A stretch of 64,000 nt of DNA. Origin: Platanthera guangdongensis (lineage: Eukaryota; Streptophyta; Magnoliopsida; Asparagales; Orchidaceae). A program made the translations under genes and the position numbers. The notes beneath the pieces were generated by a model, which ran no database searches, was not told where the DNA came from, and saw nothing but the letters and a program-made list of their open reading frames with translations. Shown in pieces: positions 21,096 through 32,785 of the stretch (its first letter is position 1; each line of letters opens with the position of its first letter). The stretch is taken from positions 71,102,757 through 71,166,756 of the forward strand of contig CM077165.1 of assembly GCA_039583875.1 (NCBI GenBank), written 5' to 3'.

Positions 21096-24000
21096 TTAAA
21101 TAAGATTACCTTGAGCAAACAACCCCGGGTAGCGTTGCTGCATCAAATCCATTGGCTCCCACGTGTACTCCTCTTTCCCATGATTCGACCATAGTACCTT
21201 CACCAAGGGTACACTTTTGCGGCGCAAAGTTCTTGTCTCGTTGTCAACAATCCGCACCGGCTCTAGTCGCACAGACCTATCTGATGCCACTGCACCATCA
21301 GTAGTGGGAATATACTGGTCGGGCCGCAACAATGCTTTTCGAAGCGAGGACACATGGAACACGTCGTGGAGATTTTCTAGTTCTGGTGGTAACTCCAACC
21401 GATAGGCCAACGGGCCGATCCTTTCTAGTATAATATAAGGCCCAACATACCTTGGGCTGAGCTTTTTCACCCCACGTACCCGCGACACACCATGCATCGG
21501 CCGAATCTTGAGAAACACTTTTTCGCCCACTTGGAACTGCACCATCCGGTGCTTTTTATTGTAATATTTCGCCTGTCGACTTTGAGCCTGCAACATGCGA
21601 TCCCGTATCAATCTGACCGCCGCATCAGTATCATCTATGTATTCGTTTCCCAATGTCTTCGGATCTTCATCTTGCACCCAAGACAAGGGAGTCATGCACC
21701 TTCTTCCGTAAAGGGCTTCATGGGGCGCCATGCCGATGCTCGCCTGATGGCTATTATTATAGGAGAATTCCACTAGTGGCAAGAGCCTTTCCCATGGCTC
21801 TCCTCTGTCCAGCATGCATAACCTCAATAAATCTTCCAGTGTCCTAATGGTCCTTTCAGACTGCCCGTCCGTCTGTGGGTGGAATGCAGTACTAAAGGTT
21901 AGGCGCGAGCCCAAATACGCCTATACCGCCTTCCACTCATTGGATGTAAATCGACCATCCCGATCCGAAACAATTGTCTTGGGCATGCCATGATACCGTA
22001 CAAATTGCTCCACAAAAAGGCGTACCAAAACATCCACGTGTGCTTCCTTCTTCATTGGAATGAACCGGGCCACCTTTGTCAGTCGATCAACAATAACCCA
22101 CACTGAATCATTCCCGTAGCGGGAACGGGGTAACCCATGAACAAAGTCCATGGAGATATCCTCGAACTTCCATTCGGGGATGGGCAGCGACTGCAACAAA
22201 CCACCGGGACTCCTGCATTCAGCCTTCACTCTTTGACATGCTTCACAATGAGTGACATAATACCGGACATCCTTCTTCATTCCCGGCCAACAAATGGTCT
22301 TTCGCAATCCGGCGTACATCTTAGCAATACCCGGGTGCACTGAATATTGAGAGGAATGTGCCTCTCTCAAGATATCCTCCCGAATTTTGCCGCCCTTGGG
22401 AATATAGAGTCGGCCACGAAAATAAACGAGGCCGTCTTTGAGTGTGTACTCATCGGTGGTCCCATCTTCAATTGCCTTGATTGTCGGGGCCAAGGCCGCA
22501 TCCATTCCTTGCTCCACCCGAATCTGGTCTCGGATATCACAAACTATGCTCATGTTGGCCAAATACTCCGCATACTCTGCCGAAGGAGCCTTGAATACTA
22601 GAGTAATTTCCATCTCCTCGATTATCCGAGCCAACTCCATACTCATCAACCGAGACTCTGGGCTAGAGCCTGGCACTTTTCTACTCAAGACATCGGCTAC
22701 CGAGTTCGCTTTCCCGGGGTGGTAGTTCATGGTGAACTCATAGTCGCATAGATATTCCAACCACCACCGTTGTCTCAGGTTCAACTCCTTCTGAGTATGA
22801 ACATACTTCAAGTTTTTGTGATCGGAAAAGATCTCGCAGTGGACGCCATATAAATAATGCCTCCAGACCTTCAAAGCGAACACCACTGCTCCCAACTCCA
22901 AATCATGAACCGGGTAATTGATTTCATGTTTTTTTAACTGCCTTGAAGCATAAGCGATCACATGCCCGTGCTGCATCAATACCACTCCCATCCCTTGATA
23001 TGACGCGTCTGTATAAACCTGAAATCCTTCCTTCCCTGACGGAAGTGCAAGGATGGGGGCGGAGGTAAGCCTATCCTTCAACTGTTGAAATGCTGCTTTA
23101 CATTGAGGTGTCCACTCAAATGACACACCCTTCTTCGTCAAGGAGGTAAGAGGAAGGACAATCTTGGAAAATCCTTTCACGAACTTGTGGTAGTACCCAG
23201 CAAGTCCAAGAAATCTTCGTACATCGACCGCCGACTTCAAGGGCGACCACTCCTTCACGGCTCGCACCTTTGCTGGATCCACCGCTAATCCTTCTCCATT
23301 GATCACATGCCCCAAGAAGGCAACCTCCTTAAGCCAGAATTCACACTTGCTAAACTTGGCATACAAGGCGTGCTCCTTCAATTTCTTCAAAACCAAGGTC
23401 AGGTGCTCGTCATGCTCCTCCTCCGTCTTTGAGTAGACCAAGATGTCGTCGATGAAAACAATGACGAAGATGTCCAAATACGGTTCAAACACCTTGTTCA
23501 TCAAGCTCATAAAGGCCGAAGGGGCATTTGTGAGCCCAGACGGCATTACTGTGAACTCATACAAACCATATCTCGAACTGAAGGCTGTTTTCTGAATGTC
23601 CCCTTCTTGTATCCTCAACTGATAGTATCCAGAGCGCAAATCCAGTTTAGAGAACCAATGTGCTCCCACTAATTGGTCGAACAACTCGTCGATCCGAGGT
23701 AGCGGATAAGTGTTCCGCACCGTCAGCCGATTGAGTTCCCAATAATCTATGCATAATCGCAGGGTTCCATCCTTCTTCTTCACGAACAGCACAGGGGCTC
23801 CCCATGGTGATGAACTGGGGCGAACGAACCCTGAATCCACTAGTTCTTGCAATTGAACTCTAAACTACGCGAGTTCTTTCGGGGCCATTCTGTACGGAGT
23901 CTTGGATACAGGCTTGGCACCTGGTACTAGATTGATCTGGAAGTCAACCTCTCTATGCGGAGGTAATCCTGGTAGCTTCTCAGGAAATACCTCGGGAAAA

Positions 24001-25687
24001 TCCCGCACAACCCGTACATCCTTTAATTCCAACGCTTCCTCCTTCAACTCGAACCAGATCATGAAGACCTCGTCCCCCTTCATATGAGCTTTTACAACCT
24101 GGACGGAAGATAACATCATGCGAGGCACGAAGCCAATACCTTGGAAGATGACGTCAGAGTCTCCATGTCTCAAATAGATCCGCTTCTCCGCGCAGTCGAT
24201 CCTCGCGAAGTGCCAATCCAACCATGCCATGCCCAAAATGATGTCAAACTCCGACATTCTCAGAACCGTGGCCGGCGTATCAAAGGCCTTCCCATCAATA
24301 AATAACTCCAACTAGCACTTGGCGGTTGCGATCATCTCCGAGCCATCCGGAAGGCGTACACGTCGGGCTATGCCAGTGAAGTACTGTACACCCTCCACGT
24401 CTTTTATGAAATCCTCGGACACAAAGGAGTGTGAGGCACCTGTATCGAACAGCGCATAGGTCGTCTTCCCGCCAATAATCACGGTGCCTAAGTACCAACA
24501 ACAAAAACTTATTGCTAGTGTCTAGTAAGTTCTAATCAATTCAAGTTAGACCATGCAAATATGTAAATTAATTAAATCATACCTGCAATCACATCTTGTG
24601 GGTTCCGTTCCTGCGCCATGTCAAGCGCGTACACCTGATCCCGGACCGGTCCGGGGTTTCCTCTTGGCGGTCCTCGTCCTCAACCACGCATATATCCCCG
24701 CCCTTGTGGAGCTGCTGGAGGGAGAGCAGGAGGGAGAGCAAGAGGGAGAGCAGGAGGGGCGTTCCCATATAGCTGCGGGCAGAAACGCCGGATGTGGCCC
24801 GACTGGTTGCATTCGAAGCACACCAGACCACGACGCCCTTCAGGTTGTTGAAATTGCTGAGGCTGTGGGGGTGGAGGCAACGCAGGCGGCTGCGGAACTG
24901 GATGCTCCACCCTATAGTTTCGGTGGACACGCCCTCCACCTCTTTGATAACTTCTTCCTCCTCTGAAGTCCCGTCTCCTTCTATTACTTGGGCCGGCTTC
25001 CATCACGTCCTCCGCAGGCCTCTTACTACATCCCAGGTGGTCCGCCTCCAATCTTTTCGCCATATCAATGATCTCCGCCAAGCTACCATCCGCTATAAAC
25101 AAAAGGGACTGCCTTAGGGGATCTCGCAGCCCTTTATAGAAGCGCTTGACATAACCTCTGTCATCCAACTCATAAGAATCCGCAAACCTTGTGAGATGCT
25201 GGAATTCCCGCTGGTATTCTGTAACCGACTTTGATCCCTGCTTTAGTAGAAGGAACCTCTGCTCAAGCTCATCTCGGACCGATGTAGGGATAAAGTGCTC
25301 CAAGAAAACACCCGAGAATTCACTCCAACTTATCTCAGTGTAGATCCGGCCTTGGAAGGTAGAGCCCATGAGGGTCTTCCACCACCTCTTCGCATGTAAG
25401 TCCAAGACGGACACTGCCAATATCACTGCCATGTTGGCTGGGCAACGGATACCAGCCAACAACTCCTGTATCGTTTCTAGCCATTCCTCTGTACGTACGG
25501 CTGACTCCGTCCCAAGGTAGACGGGAGGGGAGAGAGCCCGGAAGGTGCTCAGCCAGTTGGAGCTCGGGGCCTGTTGTTGCACCGGAGCCTGCTGTGCCTT
25601 AAAAGCATCAAGAATGGCGGTGAGCGTCTGTCTCAACTCAGACTGTTCGAACTGAGTGGGTATGGGAGGGGTAGGAGTACCCCCCAT
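21096..25687 (-). pseudogene. gag-pol: Element C gag-pol (one frame after intron removal, four stops)
   Basis: It encodes gag, protease, reverse transcriptase, RNase H, integrase and a C-terminal chromodomain-like segment that in chromoviruses binds chromatin. Gag starts at ATG 25687 and has the zinc knuckle CFECNQSGHIRRFC. Protease has DTGASHSF (about 24440-24465). Reverse transcriptase has the FIDD motif near 23448; integrase ends at 21096 after a chromodomain-like stretch (about 21100-21230). Gag and pol frames differ but join exactly if 24488-24582 is removed, giving 1499 codons. Four stops interrupt it: TGA 24680-24682, TAG 24312-24314, TAG 23865-23867 and TAG at about 21921. Each fits a C-to-T change of CGA or CAG. 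Confidence 0.92.
24488..24582 (-). other. Candidate spliceosomal intron between gag and protease of C
   Basis: On the - strand the segment starts GTATGA after exon bases GCAG and ends TACTTAG before GC. It is 95 nt, AT-rich, with CTAAC (24545-24549) and CTTAC (24525-24529) as branch-point candidates and a T-rich tract before the AG. 95 is not a multiple of three, and its removal is exactly what brings the gag frame into the protease frame. If retained, translation meets TAA at 24572-24574, three codons in. Splicing itself is inferred. Confidence 0.75.
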
Positions 25688-25891
25688 CGGCTCAACATGC
25701 AGTGGAACCTACACATACACAACAAATTTGTGGTCAGGTTGGCTAAACTTAAGGTCAAAGTTGGACAAACTTAATGTGAATTACATATGGGCACACCACT
25801 GCTTCCGCTAAGTCATTTTGTCCCCAAACTGACTAACCAAACGAGGGTGGCACCATTGTTGAATTACTTCTTAGTTGAGGATCGTGGCAAA
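25688..25891 (-). other. C leader between PBS and gag
   Basis: About 200 bp without an ORF. A GTGTGTAG acceptor-like sequence lies shortly before the gag ATG (about 25705-25715), too weak to call. Confidence 0.4.
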
Positions 25892-25900
25892 CTGATACCA
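25892..25900 (-). promoter_or_regulatory. C primer binding site (initiator tRNA-Met type)
   Basis: On the - strand TGGTATCAG follows the 5' LTR by two bases. The match to tRNA-iMet is only 9 bases long, then diverges. Confidence 0.75.
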
Positions 25901-28565
25901 TTTGTAAGTCCCCCCCTCCCCGGATCCCAAAATATGGCACGAAGGGGGAGTCTTATGCCCGGAACAGCCGCCTTGCGGTAGCATTAGCACACGGGCTATC
26001 CTGTACCACAAGACGCCTATTCCGCCGGCTACAACCATATCAATATAAATGCCAACCCAACCAAATAAATAAGGAAGAGAAGTCAAAATCCACACTAAGT
26101 ATATAATGTCCAAAAACATGAAATGATGAGAAGCTAAACATGCTTCTACAAAATATCAGAGTACAGTTAATCATTGCCCAAGCGGGCTACATCAGAGTAA
26201 TCAAAATACTAACATCAGTAACAGACGGTATCGACGGCACCGTCACATCAGGCCCTGTCGTCCTGGCCTGGCTATCCTGCTGCGTAGTCTGCGGCTGCTC
26301 TACCTGCGGCGTGACCTCCTAAAAAGGAAGACGTAGCAACCGTTAGTCGAAATGACTAAGTGGTTTCACATCCGCTCCCCCGGCGACTCCTCGGCACCGG
26401 GCGGAGAAAAGGAACAAGAGTATAGTATATAACATGTATGCAAGTAAAGGAGTATAAGCAGGTGGCAAGGTACATGAATATAATGTATAATCTAGCAGTT
26501 CTACAAGCTAACATCATATATCAACAGATGTAAGGAAATCTACAACAGGAAAGTAACTTAACTTATAAGAATGCCCAAACAAACTTATAAGCTAAGGGTC
26601 GGGTTACAGAAAGTAACTCAGCGTATAGGAGTGCCCATACAAACTTATACGACGAGGATCTTGTTGTGCAATGTATGAAATGCTATGAATGCTATGCAAT
26701 GACTCACCCATGCACACCCATGCAATTGCTATGTCGACACAGACTATAGTTCCCACTTTTCGAGCAGGTAGCTAACCTCTCAGGCATTAGCCGCCGTGGC
26801 CAGGCGGTGACAGTAGAACGGGCACTTCTACTACTAGGCGGGTATCACACTACTTCACCTAGGCCTCCGTACGCCTCAACGCTAAGAACACAACAACGGA
26901 GCCCATGCGTACTATGGCCCAGCGGGGTCTTGGGTAGATGTGCACAAAGAACATAGCCCGAACTGGCCTTATGTGACCCGGAAGGGGCCTCGGAAGAAAG
27001 CACGAGGACACAGCCCAACCGTTCACATGGCCGGAGGGCCTCGGGACATGAACACCGAGGACACAGCCCAAACCGACCAAGTCTAACTGCCAACTCCCGT
27101 CGGTGTGACGACTGGCGAGCCCGTAGACCTGCCACACTATCCTTAACCCAGGATTACGACACCGCGTGTCGACTCACACCACATGCAAATACCACAGCAA
27201 CATATCATGGAAGGGGCCTCGGAAGTAAACATGAGGACACAGCCCAACCATCCATCCACACCTTATCTCAATACAACCAAAACAAGTGACGGTCAACACC
27301 GCACTTACATCCCTTCACAATACTACCCGTAGGGAGACGACTCTCTAAGTATTGGACTACAAGACTCATTTCATTAATCAAACATGTCCATGATCATAAT
27401 CTATTCATTTATATGACTTTCCAAATGATGACAATGTAATATAAACATGATGCGCATATAAAGATCTATCTCACTTTTCATTTGATAATGTCATAATATA
27501 AACATGAAGTGCACAATTATCAATCTTTCAATTCCTGCCAATTCAGTTCGTTTAAATAATATTGTTTCTCAATTTGATAATATGAAATCTGCAACAAATG
27601 ATTAATCATTCATCCAAGCCAAGTGTCTTGCATTATTAATTCCACCGAACCAAAACCCATTTTTCCATTAAGCCCAGAATTTAGGTGCAGGCTGAATCTG
27701 GACAGCAACTTCGACCGGAGATTCCCGAAGCTGCAGGAATCCGGTGAAGACGTGTAACCCCACGATGGAAAGGTCTTTCCGAGGTATACAACTCTCGTAT
27801 TCAGACCTCAACCCAGATTTTACATTATTTTATTTGAAATCGGACTTGAAGTCCGCTGCGTACAGAACACAATTTCTGCGTACAAGATTTATAGAACACC
27901 AATTTCAATTAGACTTTCCCGTGGCTACCGACTTTGCCAGAAGTCGTGCAACCATTCGTTGGAAAGGTATTTTCAAGGGCTTCAACTTTCGTGTTTAGCC
28001 GAAAGACAAGATCTGGCCATATCATACATAAAAATGGCCACGAAGTTCGCTGCACGTAGAGTACAGATTTTGCACGCATCTTAAGGCGGAATGAACGACA
28101 TCGGTTCATCTTCCTCCTCAAGGCGATTCTTCCCAAATCATTCCAGAAAAACCTCCTCCCTTATTCACCCTCAAGAGGCTAATATCCTTCCCGAAACCAT
28201 CCCTTATCATCACATTGAAGAAGGGCGTGGTTGAAGAGATCTAAAACCTAAGACACAAGTCTTAGCATGGCCTTTCCTAGAAAACTCCTCCTCACCATCA
28301 AGACTCTCTTGAGTCGATGTCTCGCCTAGGAAAATAACTATAGATCTAGCACCAAGGGAGAGGGTAGGAAACTCACATTGGCTCCAGCGGTAAAACTATT
28401 TCCGGCCATGGATCTCGTAGTTCTCCTTGCCAGCATCTTCTCTTTCACGGCGATGGAGGATCTCCTCCGGTAGAACTTGCTCCAGCAGTTTTTCCTCTCA
28501 CCAGGAGTTATCACAGGAATTAGGGGATGAAATGAGCATGAAAACGGCTAGGGTTTTCTGTTCCC

Positions 28566-28575
28566 CTTATATATA
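28566..28575 (-). promoter_or_regulatory. C LTR TATA box (5' LTR)
   Basis: - strand TATATATAAG directly after the array in the direction of transcription. Confidence 0.65.
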
Positions 28576-28582
28576 AAAAATG

Positions 28583-29170
28583 ACACGGGTAGGGACACGG
28601 CTGTGTCCTTACCCGTGTCCTTCCTGGCGAAGCGGCAACGACAGTTTCCATGTCGGTTCAATATTTGACACGGCCGTGTTCCTGGCCGTGTCCTTGGTCG
28701 TGTCCTTCTCGGGTTGCATCTCGACGATCCAGCAAAATCGTCAACTCGACACACACGGGTAGGGACACGGCGGTGTCGCTACCCGTGTCACATGATGTCG
28801 ACACAACTCGTTAGACTCGACACGGCGTGTCGAGTGTAACTCGACACACACGGGTAGGGACACGGCCGTGTCGCTACCCGTGTCACATGATGTCGACACA
28901 GCTCGTCAGTCTCGACACGGCCTGTCGAGTGTAACTCGACACACACGGGTAGGGACACGGCCGTGTCGCTACCCGTGTCACATGATGTCGACACAGCTCG
29001 TCAGTCTCGACACGGCCTGTCGAGTGTAACTCGACACACACGGGTAGGGACACGGCCGTGTCGCTACCCGTGTCACTACCCGTGTCACTACCTGTGTCAC
29101 TACCCGTGTCACGACCCATGTCACTACCCGTGTCACTACCCGTGTCACTACCCGTGTCACTACTCGTGTC
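28583..29170 (-). repeat. C 5' LTR palindrome array
   Basis: Same structure as in the 3' LTR: 95-bp units at 28746, 28841, 28936 and 29031, then about eight 12-bp TCACTACCCGTG units (29071-29168). It has more 12-bp units than the 3' LTR, so the minisatellite changed length after insertion. Confidence 0.9.
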
Positions 29171-29294
29171 TCTCTGCACTGATTTCTCCACTCTCCACAA
29201 GTGCAGTCCAATTCCCTGCACTTCTCAAGACTCGAGTCAACCCTCCTGACTCAAAAACACACACTAGGGGCCTAGAACGATTCGGGACGTTACA

Positions 29295-29299
29295 AAAAT
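29295..29299. other. Target site duplication of element C, right copy
   Basis: AAAAT, matching 17104-17108. Confidence 0.93.
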
Positions 29300-30637
29300 T
29301 GCAAAGTTGTGTGCGGATATTTCTTCGTTTGTGCAAAATGATCCTGAGTCTCTATACGAGACTTGGGAACGGTTTAAGGAATTCCTCTGCCGGTGCCCGC
29401 AACTCGCGCTGCCAACGTGGTTGCTGGTACAAATTTTTTATAATGGCCTGAATTTTCAGACGAGTCAAATGATTGACGTCGCTGCCGGGGGCACACTAAA
29501 CAACAAAACCCCCGAGGCCGCCCCGGCTTTATTCGAAGAGATGGCTATGAACGCCTATCAATGGAACGTCCCGCGGGGATGCCCAAAGCCGGCGGCTGGT
29601 CTTTTTGAAGTGGATGCCACTGCTCTCTTAACCCTTCAAGTTGAAAGGTTAACAAAGCAGGTGACGGAGATGTCTGCTGCCTCCTCCACTCTGCCTTATT
29701 TTATCCCCCAAACGTCTGCGTGGCCGAAGAGTTCGTGGACTTCGTAGGAAACTCGGGTCGTCCTTCCTTCAACCCCAACAACAACCCTTATAGTAGTAAC
29801 TATAATCCGGGTTGGAGGAATCACCCAAATTTCTCTTGGAGCAACCCGAACAATGTATAGCGTCCCCCTCTTTCTTATGCGCCCGGATTTCTGCCGCCTC
29901 CTCCTCTTCCAAAACCCTCCCCGATGGAGGAAAATTTTTCTAAGTATATTGCGTCCAACGAGTCAAATATCTGGAACATCACCGGATCGCTAAAAACTCT
30001 CGAACAACAGGTTGGACAACTGGCGAGGATGATGTCCGAGCGCGCGCTCGGGGCATTGCCGGGAAACACGGAGCCCTATCCGCGGGAGAACGCCAACGCT
30101 ATAACCCTCCGTAGCGGAAAGGAGGTGGTCGATCCAAAACGGACCGACCCTCAGGTACATATTTCCCCTCCGACCCCTCTTCCCCTTTCTTCGATTACGC
30201 TGTCTTTACCAATTTTAAATGAAAAAATTATTTTAAACAAGGCCTTACCTTATCCGCATAGATTAGATAACAAGCGTAAGGACGCGCAATAATAAAAATT
30301 TATTTTATTATTAAAACAAATTCATATTAATGTTCCTTTTTGCGAGGCTATCTCGCAAATACCCAAATATGCGAAATTTTTAAAAGAATTACTTTCTAAT
30401 AAACGTAAATTAGAGGATATTTCACATGTATCTCTCAGCACTGTCTGCTCGGCGGCCCTGACTAATAAATTGTCGACAAAACAAAATGACCCAGGACGGT
30501 TTTCCATCCCGTGCCTTTTTGGCGATATATTAGTCAAGTACGTCTTAGCTGATTTAGAGGCTAGCATTAATCTGATGTCGTTCTCGCTCTTTCAACGTTT
30601 AGGTTTGGGTACTCGTAGTCCTACGAATATGCGCATC
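29300..30637 (+). pseudogene. Element B gag C-terminus and start of protease
   Basis: It continues B gag after element C with the YETWERFKEFL and MIDVAAGGTLNNKTPE motifs. A frame change lies near 29700, a TAG near 29859 and a TAA near 30291. The protease motif reads ADLEASINLM (about 30550), where element A has DLGA, so the glycine after the catalytic Asp-Leu is replaced by Glu. The segment ends at 30637 where element E is inserted. Confidence 0.88.
30633..30637. other. Target site duplication of element E, left copy
   Basis: GCATC, repeated at 43685-43689. Removing E makes the B protease frame continuous. Confidence 0.96.
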
Positions 30638-30782
30638 TGTTGGGTACATTGGTTCAAATGTACCTGATTTGAAGAAGCCTCACCCAACTCAATGATATAC
30701 ATCAAAATGTATTTGATGTGTTTTGAGTTTACTTGTGCAGGTTAAGTATTTGCAGGAAAGAAGAAAAAGTTTCTAAGTCCAT

Positions 30783-31680
30783 GTGTCGACACCCAGAGGG
30801 AAAGTGTCGACACGTAAGAAGACTTGTGTCGACACCCAGGCAAGCAGTGTCGACACTTGGAGTCATTGTGTCGACACCAGGGATGCTGAGTCGACACCAG
30901 ACAGAAAGTGTCGACACAAGGAGCTGTGTCGACACTCAATGAAGAAGAGTGCAGTGAAGCAGTGTCGACACTTAGCAGTTGTGTCGACACCCAGAGAAAC
31001 TGTGTCTACATCAGTAAGTGTCGACACTTGGAGGCTGTGTCGACACTCAGCAAAAGTCAGTAGAGACTAAGTATAAGTGTCGACACCCAGAACAATGTGT
31101 TGACACACAACAGAAGAGTCAACACTAGAAGAAAGTGTCGACACAAGAAAGAATGTGTCGACACTCAGCTGAAGACTCAACACTTGAATAAATTGTCGAC
31201 ACAAGGAGCTGTGTCGACACTTAGCAAAGAACAGCAAAGTTCAACAAAATATTCTAAGTACAAGTGTCGACACCAAGGGAATGTGTCGACACTCAGCCAG
31301 AGTCTCGACAGAAGAAGAATGTGTCGATACAAGGAGCTGTGTCGACACTCAACAAGTATCAACACTGAAGACATGTGTCGACACCAAGAAGCAGTGTCGA
31401 CACTTAACAGATTCAACACATGAAGATGTGTCGACACAAAGGTGTTGTGTCGACACTTAGAAGAATTCAGCAAAATACTGAAGTACAAGTACTTGTGTCG
31501 ACACTCAATTTCAGTGTCGACACATGAAGAAGAAGCAGTGTCGAGATATAAAATCTACAACACAAGGAGTTGTGTCGACAGCTTGTAAACTAGTGTCGAC
31601 ACTTAGACAACCTGTGTCGACACTTGATCTATAAGTGTCGACACTTAAAGACAAATAGTCTCGACACTTCTAGACAGTTA
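30783..31680 (+). repeat. E 5' LTR array of GTGTCGACAC palindromes
   Basis: About 27 exact copies of the 10-bp palindrome and about 10 one-base variants in 900 bp, spaced irregularly at about 15-60 bp. Several variants are single C-to-T or G-to-A changes. The spacers share A/G-rich words but are not repeated units. It ends about 120 bp before the TATA box. Confidence 0.95.
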
Positions 31681-31801
31681 TAGAATTTTCAAGAACTGAC
31701 TGGATGACTTGACAGCTGCCATTCCAGCCGGTCTACAGCACCTGTCAGAGTTATCAGAAATCAGTTATGGACCAGACCAGCCGGTTACCATGAAGAAGGC
31801 C

Positions 31802-31811
31802 TATAAATAGG
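31802..31811 (+). promoter_or_regulatory. E LTR TATA box
   Basis: TATAAATAGG; the 3' LTR copy is at 42809-42818. The same ten bases occur upstream of ORF3 at 38402-38411. Confidence 0.8.
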
Positions 31812-32258
31812 CTTATACAGTCTACAGAAACTGTTGTTGAGGAGATCAATTGAACACAAGTACAAGTGATCAATATACAAAGAAGATCTTGCTAATCCTT
31901 GAAGAATCAAGTGCATATCTAAGAAGTTGGAGAGAGAGAGAGCTCCATCCAAGAAATCAGTTGTTGGAACCAGATTGAGAAGAAGGGTTCAGATTTATTC
32001 TGAATGTTAAGTAGCAGAGATCAAGGATCAACTGCAGAAGGAGTCAATCTTATTGAGTTCTACATTCAAGAAGCTTTGAAGAAAGCCAAGTCAGATTGAT
32101 TTCAGCTGAGTTCTTCCAAGAACTCATCAAGAAACTCACAACTCTCCTCTCTTGTCTCTGAGTTGCTGAGTTAATATTATTGTATTCATATTTTCTTGTA
32201 GGATCCTTTGGATCTGAGTCTTGTAAGCCTGTAATTATAAAGGCTGAGTGTAGGAGAT

Positions 32259-32350
32259 CTAAATCTCTGAGTGTAGGCCTTGGTGGCTGAGTATAGGCCT
32301 TGGTGGCTGAGTGTAGGCCTTGGTGGCTGAGTGTAGGCCTTGGTGGATGA
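32259..32350 (+). repeat. E LTR 20-bp minisatellite
   Basis: Four to five tandem copies of GAGTGTAGGCCTTGGTGGCT, downstream of the presumed transcription start. The 3' LTR copy is at 43264-43360. Length is nearly the same in both LTRs. Confidence 0.85.
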
Positions 32351-32682
32351 GTGTAAGCTTTGTGAAGAAGCTGAGTTGTAGGGCCTTGGGCCTGTGGTGT
32401 AGGAACCTGTTTTGGGTTTTGAGATAGTGGAGAAGTTGAGCCGAATCTAGTACACTGCTAGATAGGCCAAGGGGGAAAGTGGATGTACCCAAACCTTGGG
32501 GAACCACTATAAAACTGTGTGTCTACTGTGTGTTATGGTTTGCTGTGATTGCTGTGTGATTGCTGTGCAAAAGTAGATATAAATCTGTGTTAAAACTGAT
32601 TGCTGCCATAAAAAGTTAAAAAGATTCAAGTCACCTATTCACCCCCCCCCCCTCTAGGTGTTTAGGTATAATATCTTTCAAG

Positions 32683-32693
32683 TGGTATCAGAG
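32683..32693 (+). promoter_or_regulatory. E primer binding site (initiator tRNA-Met)
   Basis: TGGTATCAGAG two bases after the LTR end. Confidence 0.88.
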
Positions 32694-32785
32694 GGAGGTT
32701 ACTCAAAAAAGGACATAACTGTCTGAGTACATCCTGTTGGCAGATTCAGTCTAAGTCAATTACAAAATCAAGAAAATCAAGAACC

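Larger units (their letters stand above)
17109..29294 (-). mobile_element. Element C (Tekay/Del-type chromovirus, Ty3), minus strand
   Basis: Read on the - strand, it has a 3.39 kb 5' LTR (29294-25903), a PBS of the initiator tRNA-Met type, gag, and one long pol frame ending in a chromodomain-like region, then a 3' LTR (21005-17109). The 3' LTR has lost about 1.9 kb and contains the truncated element D. LTR segments that can be compared differ by about 1% by eye. Long LTRs and the C-terminal chromodomain-like segment place it in the Tekay/Del clade. Confidence 0.93.
25903..29294 (-). repeat. Element C 5' LTR
   Basis: 3392 bp; on the - strand it starts TGTAACGTCCCGAATCG and ends in a G-rich stretch followed by ACTTACA. 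The array and TATA box lie in 28566-29170. The part 25941-27823 has no counterpart in the 3' LTR because of the deletion there; it has no ORF that looks real. Confidence 0.94.
30638..32680 (+). repeat. Element E 5' LTR
   Basis: It starts TGTTGGGTACATTGG and ends AATATCTTTCA. Contents: the GTGTCGACAC array (30783-31680), TATA box (31802), a 20-bp minisatellite (32259-32350), and a C-run near 32642 that is common close to the end of Sirevirus LTRs. Confidence 0.96.

Noticed and set aside
26845..27137. Two overlapping frames of about 95 codons in the C 5' LTR
   Set aside because: They overlap each other in an LTR and have no recognisable domain; the region has no independent coding evidence.
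30729..31488. Open frames with repeated Cys-Arg-His-Ser or Val-Asp-Thr wording on both strands (also 41737-42495)
   Set aside because: They are translations of the GTGTCGACAC array in an LTR, present in several frames at once; no start, domain or coding signal.
30783..31680. The regularly repeated palindromes look at first like a CRISPR array
   Set aside because: The repeated unit is only 10 bp, spacing is irregular, both LTRs carry the same spacers, and the setting is a plant retrotransposon.
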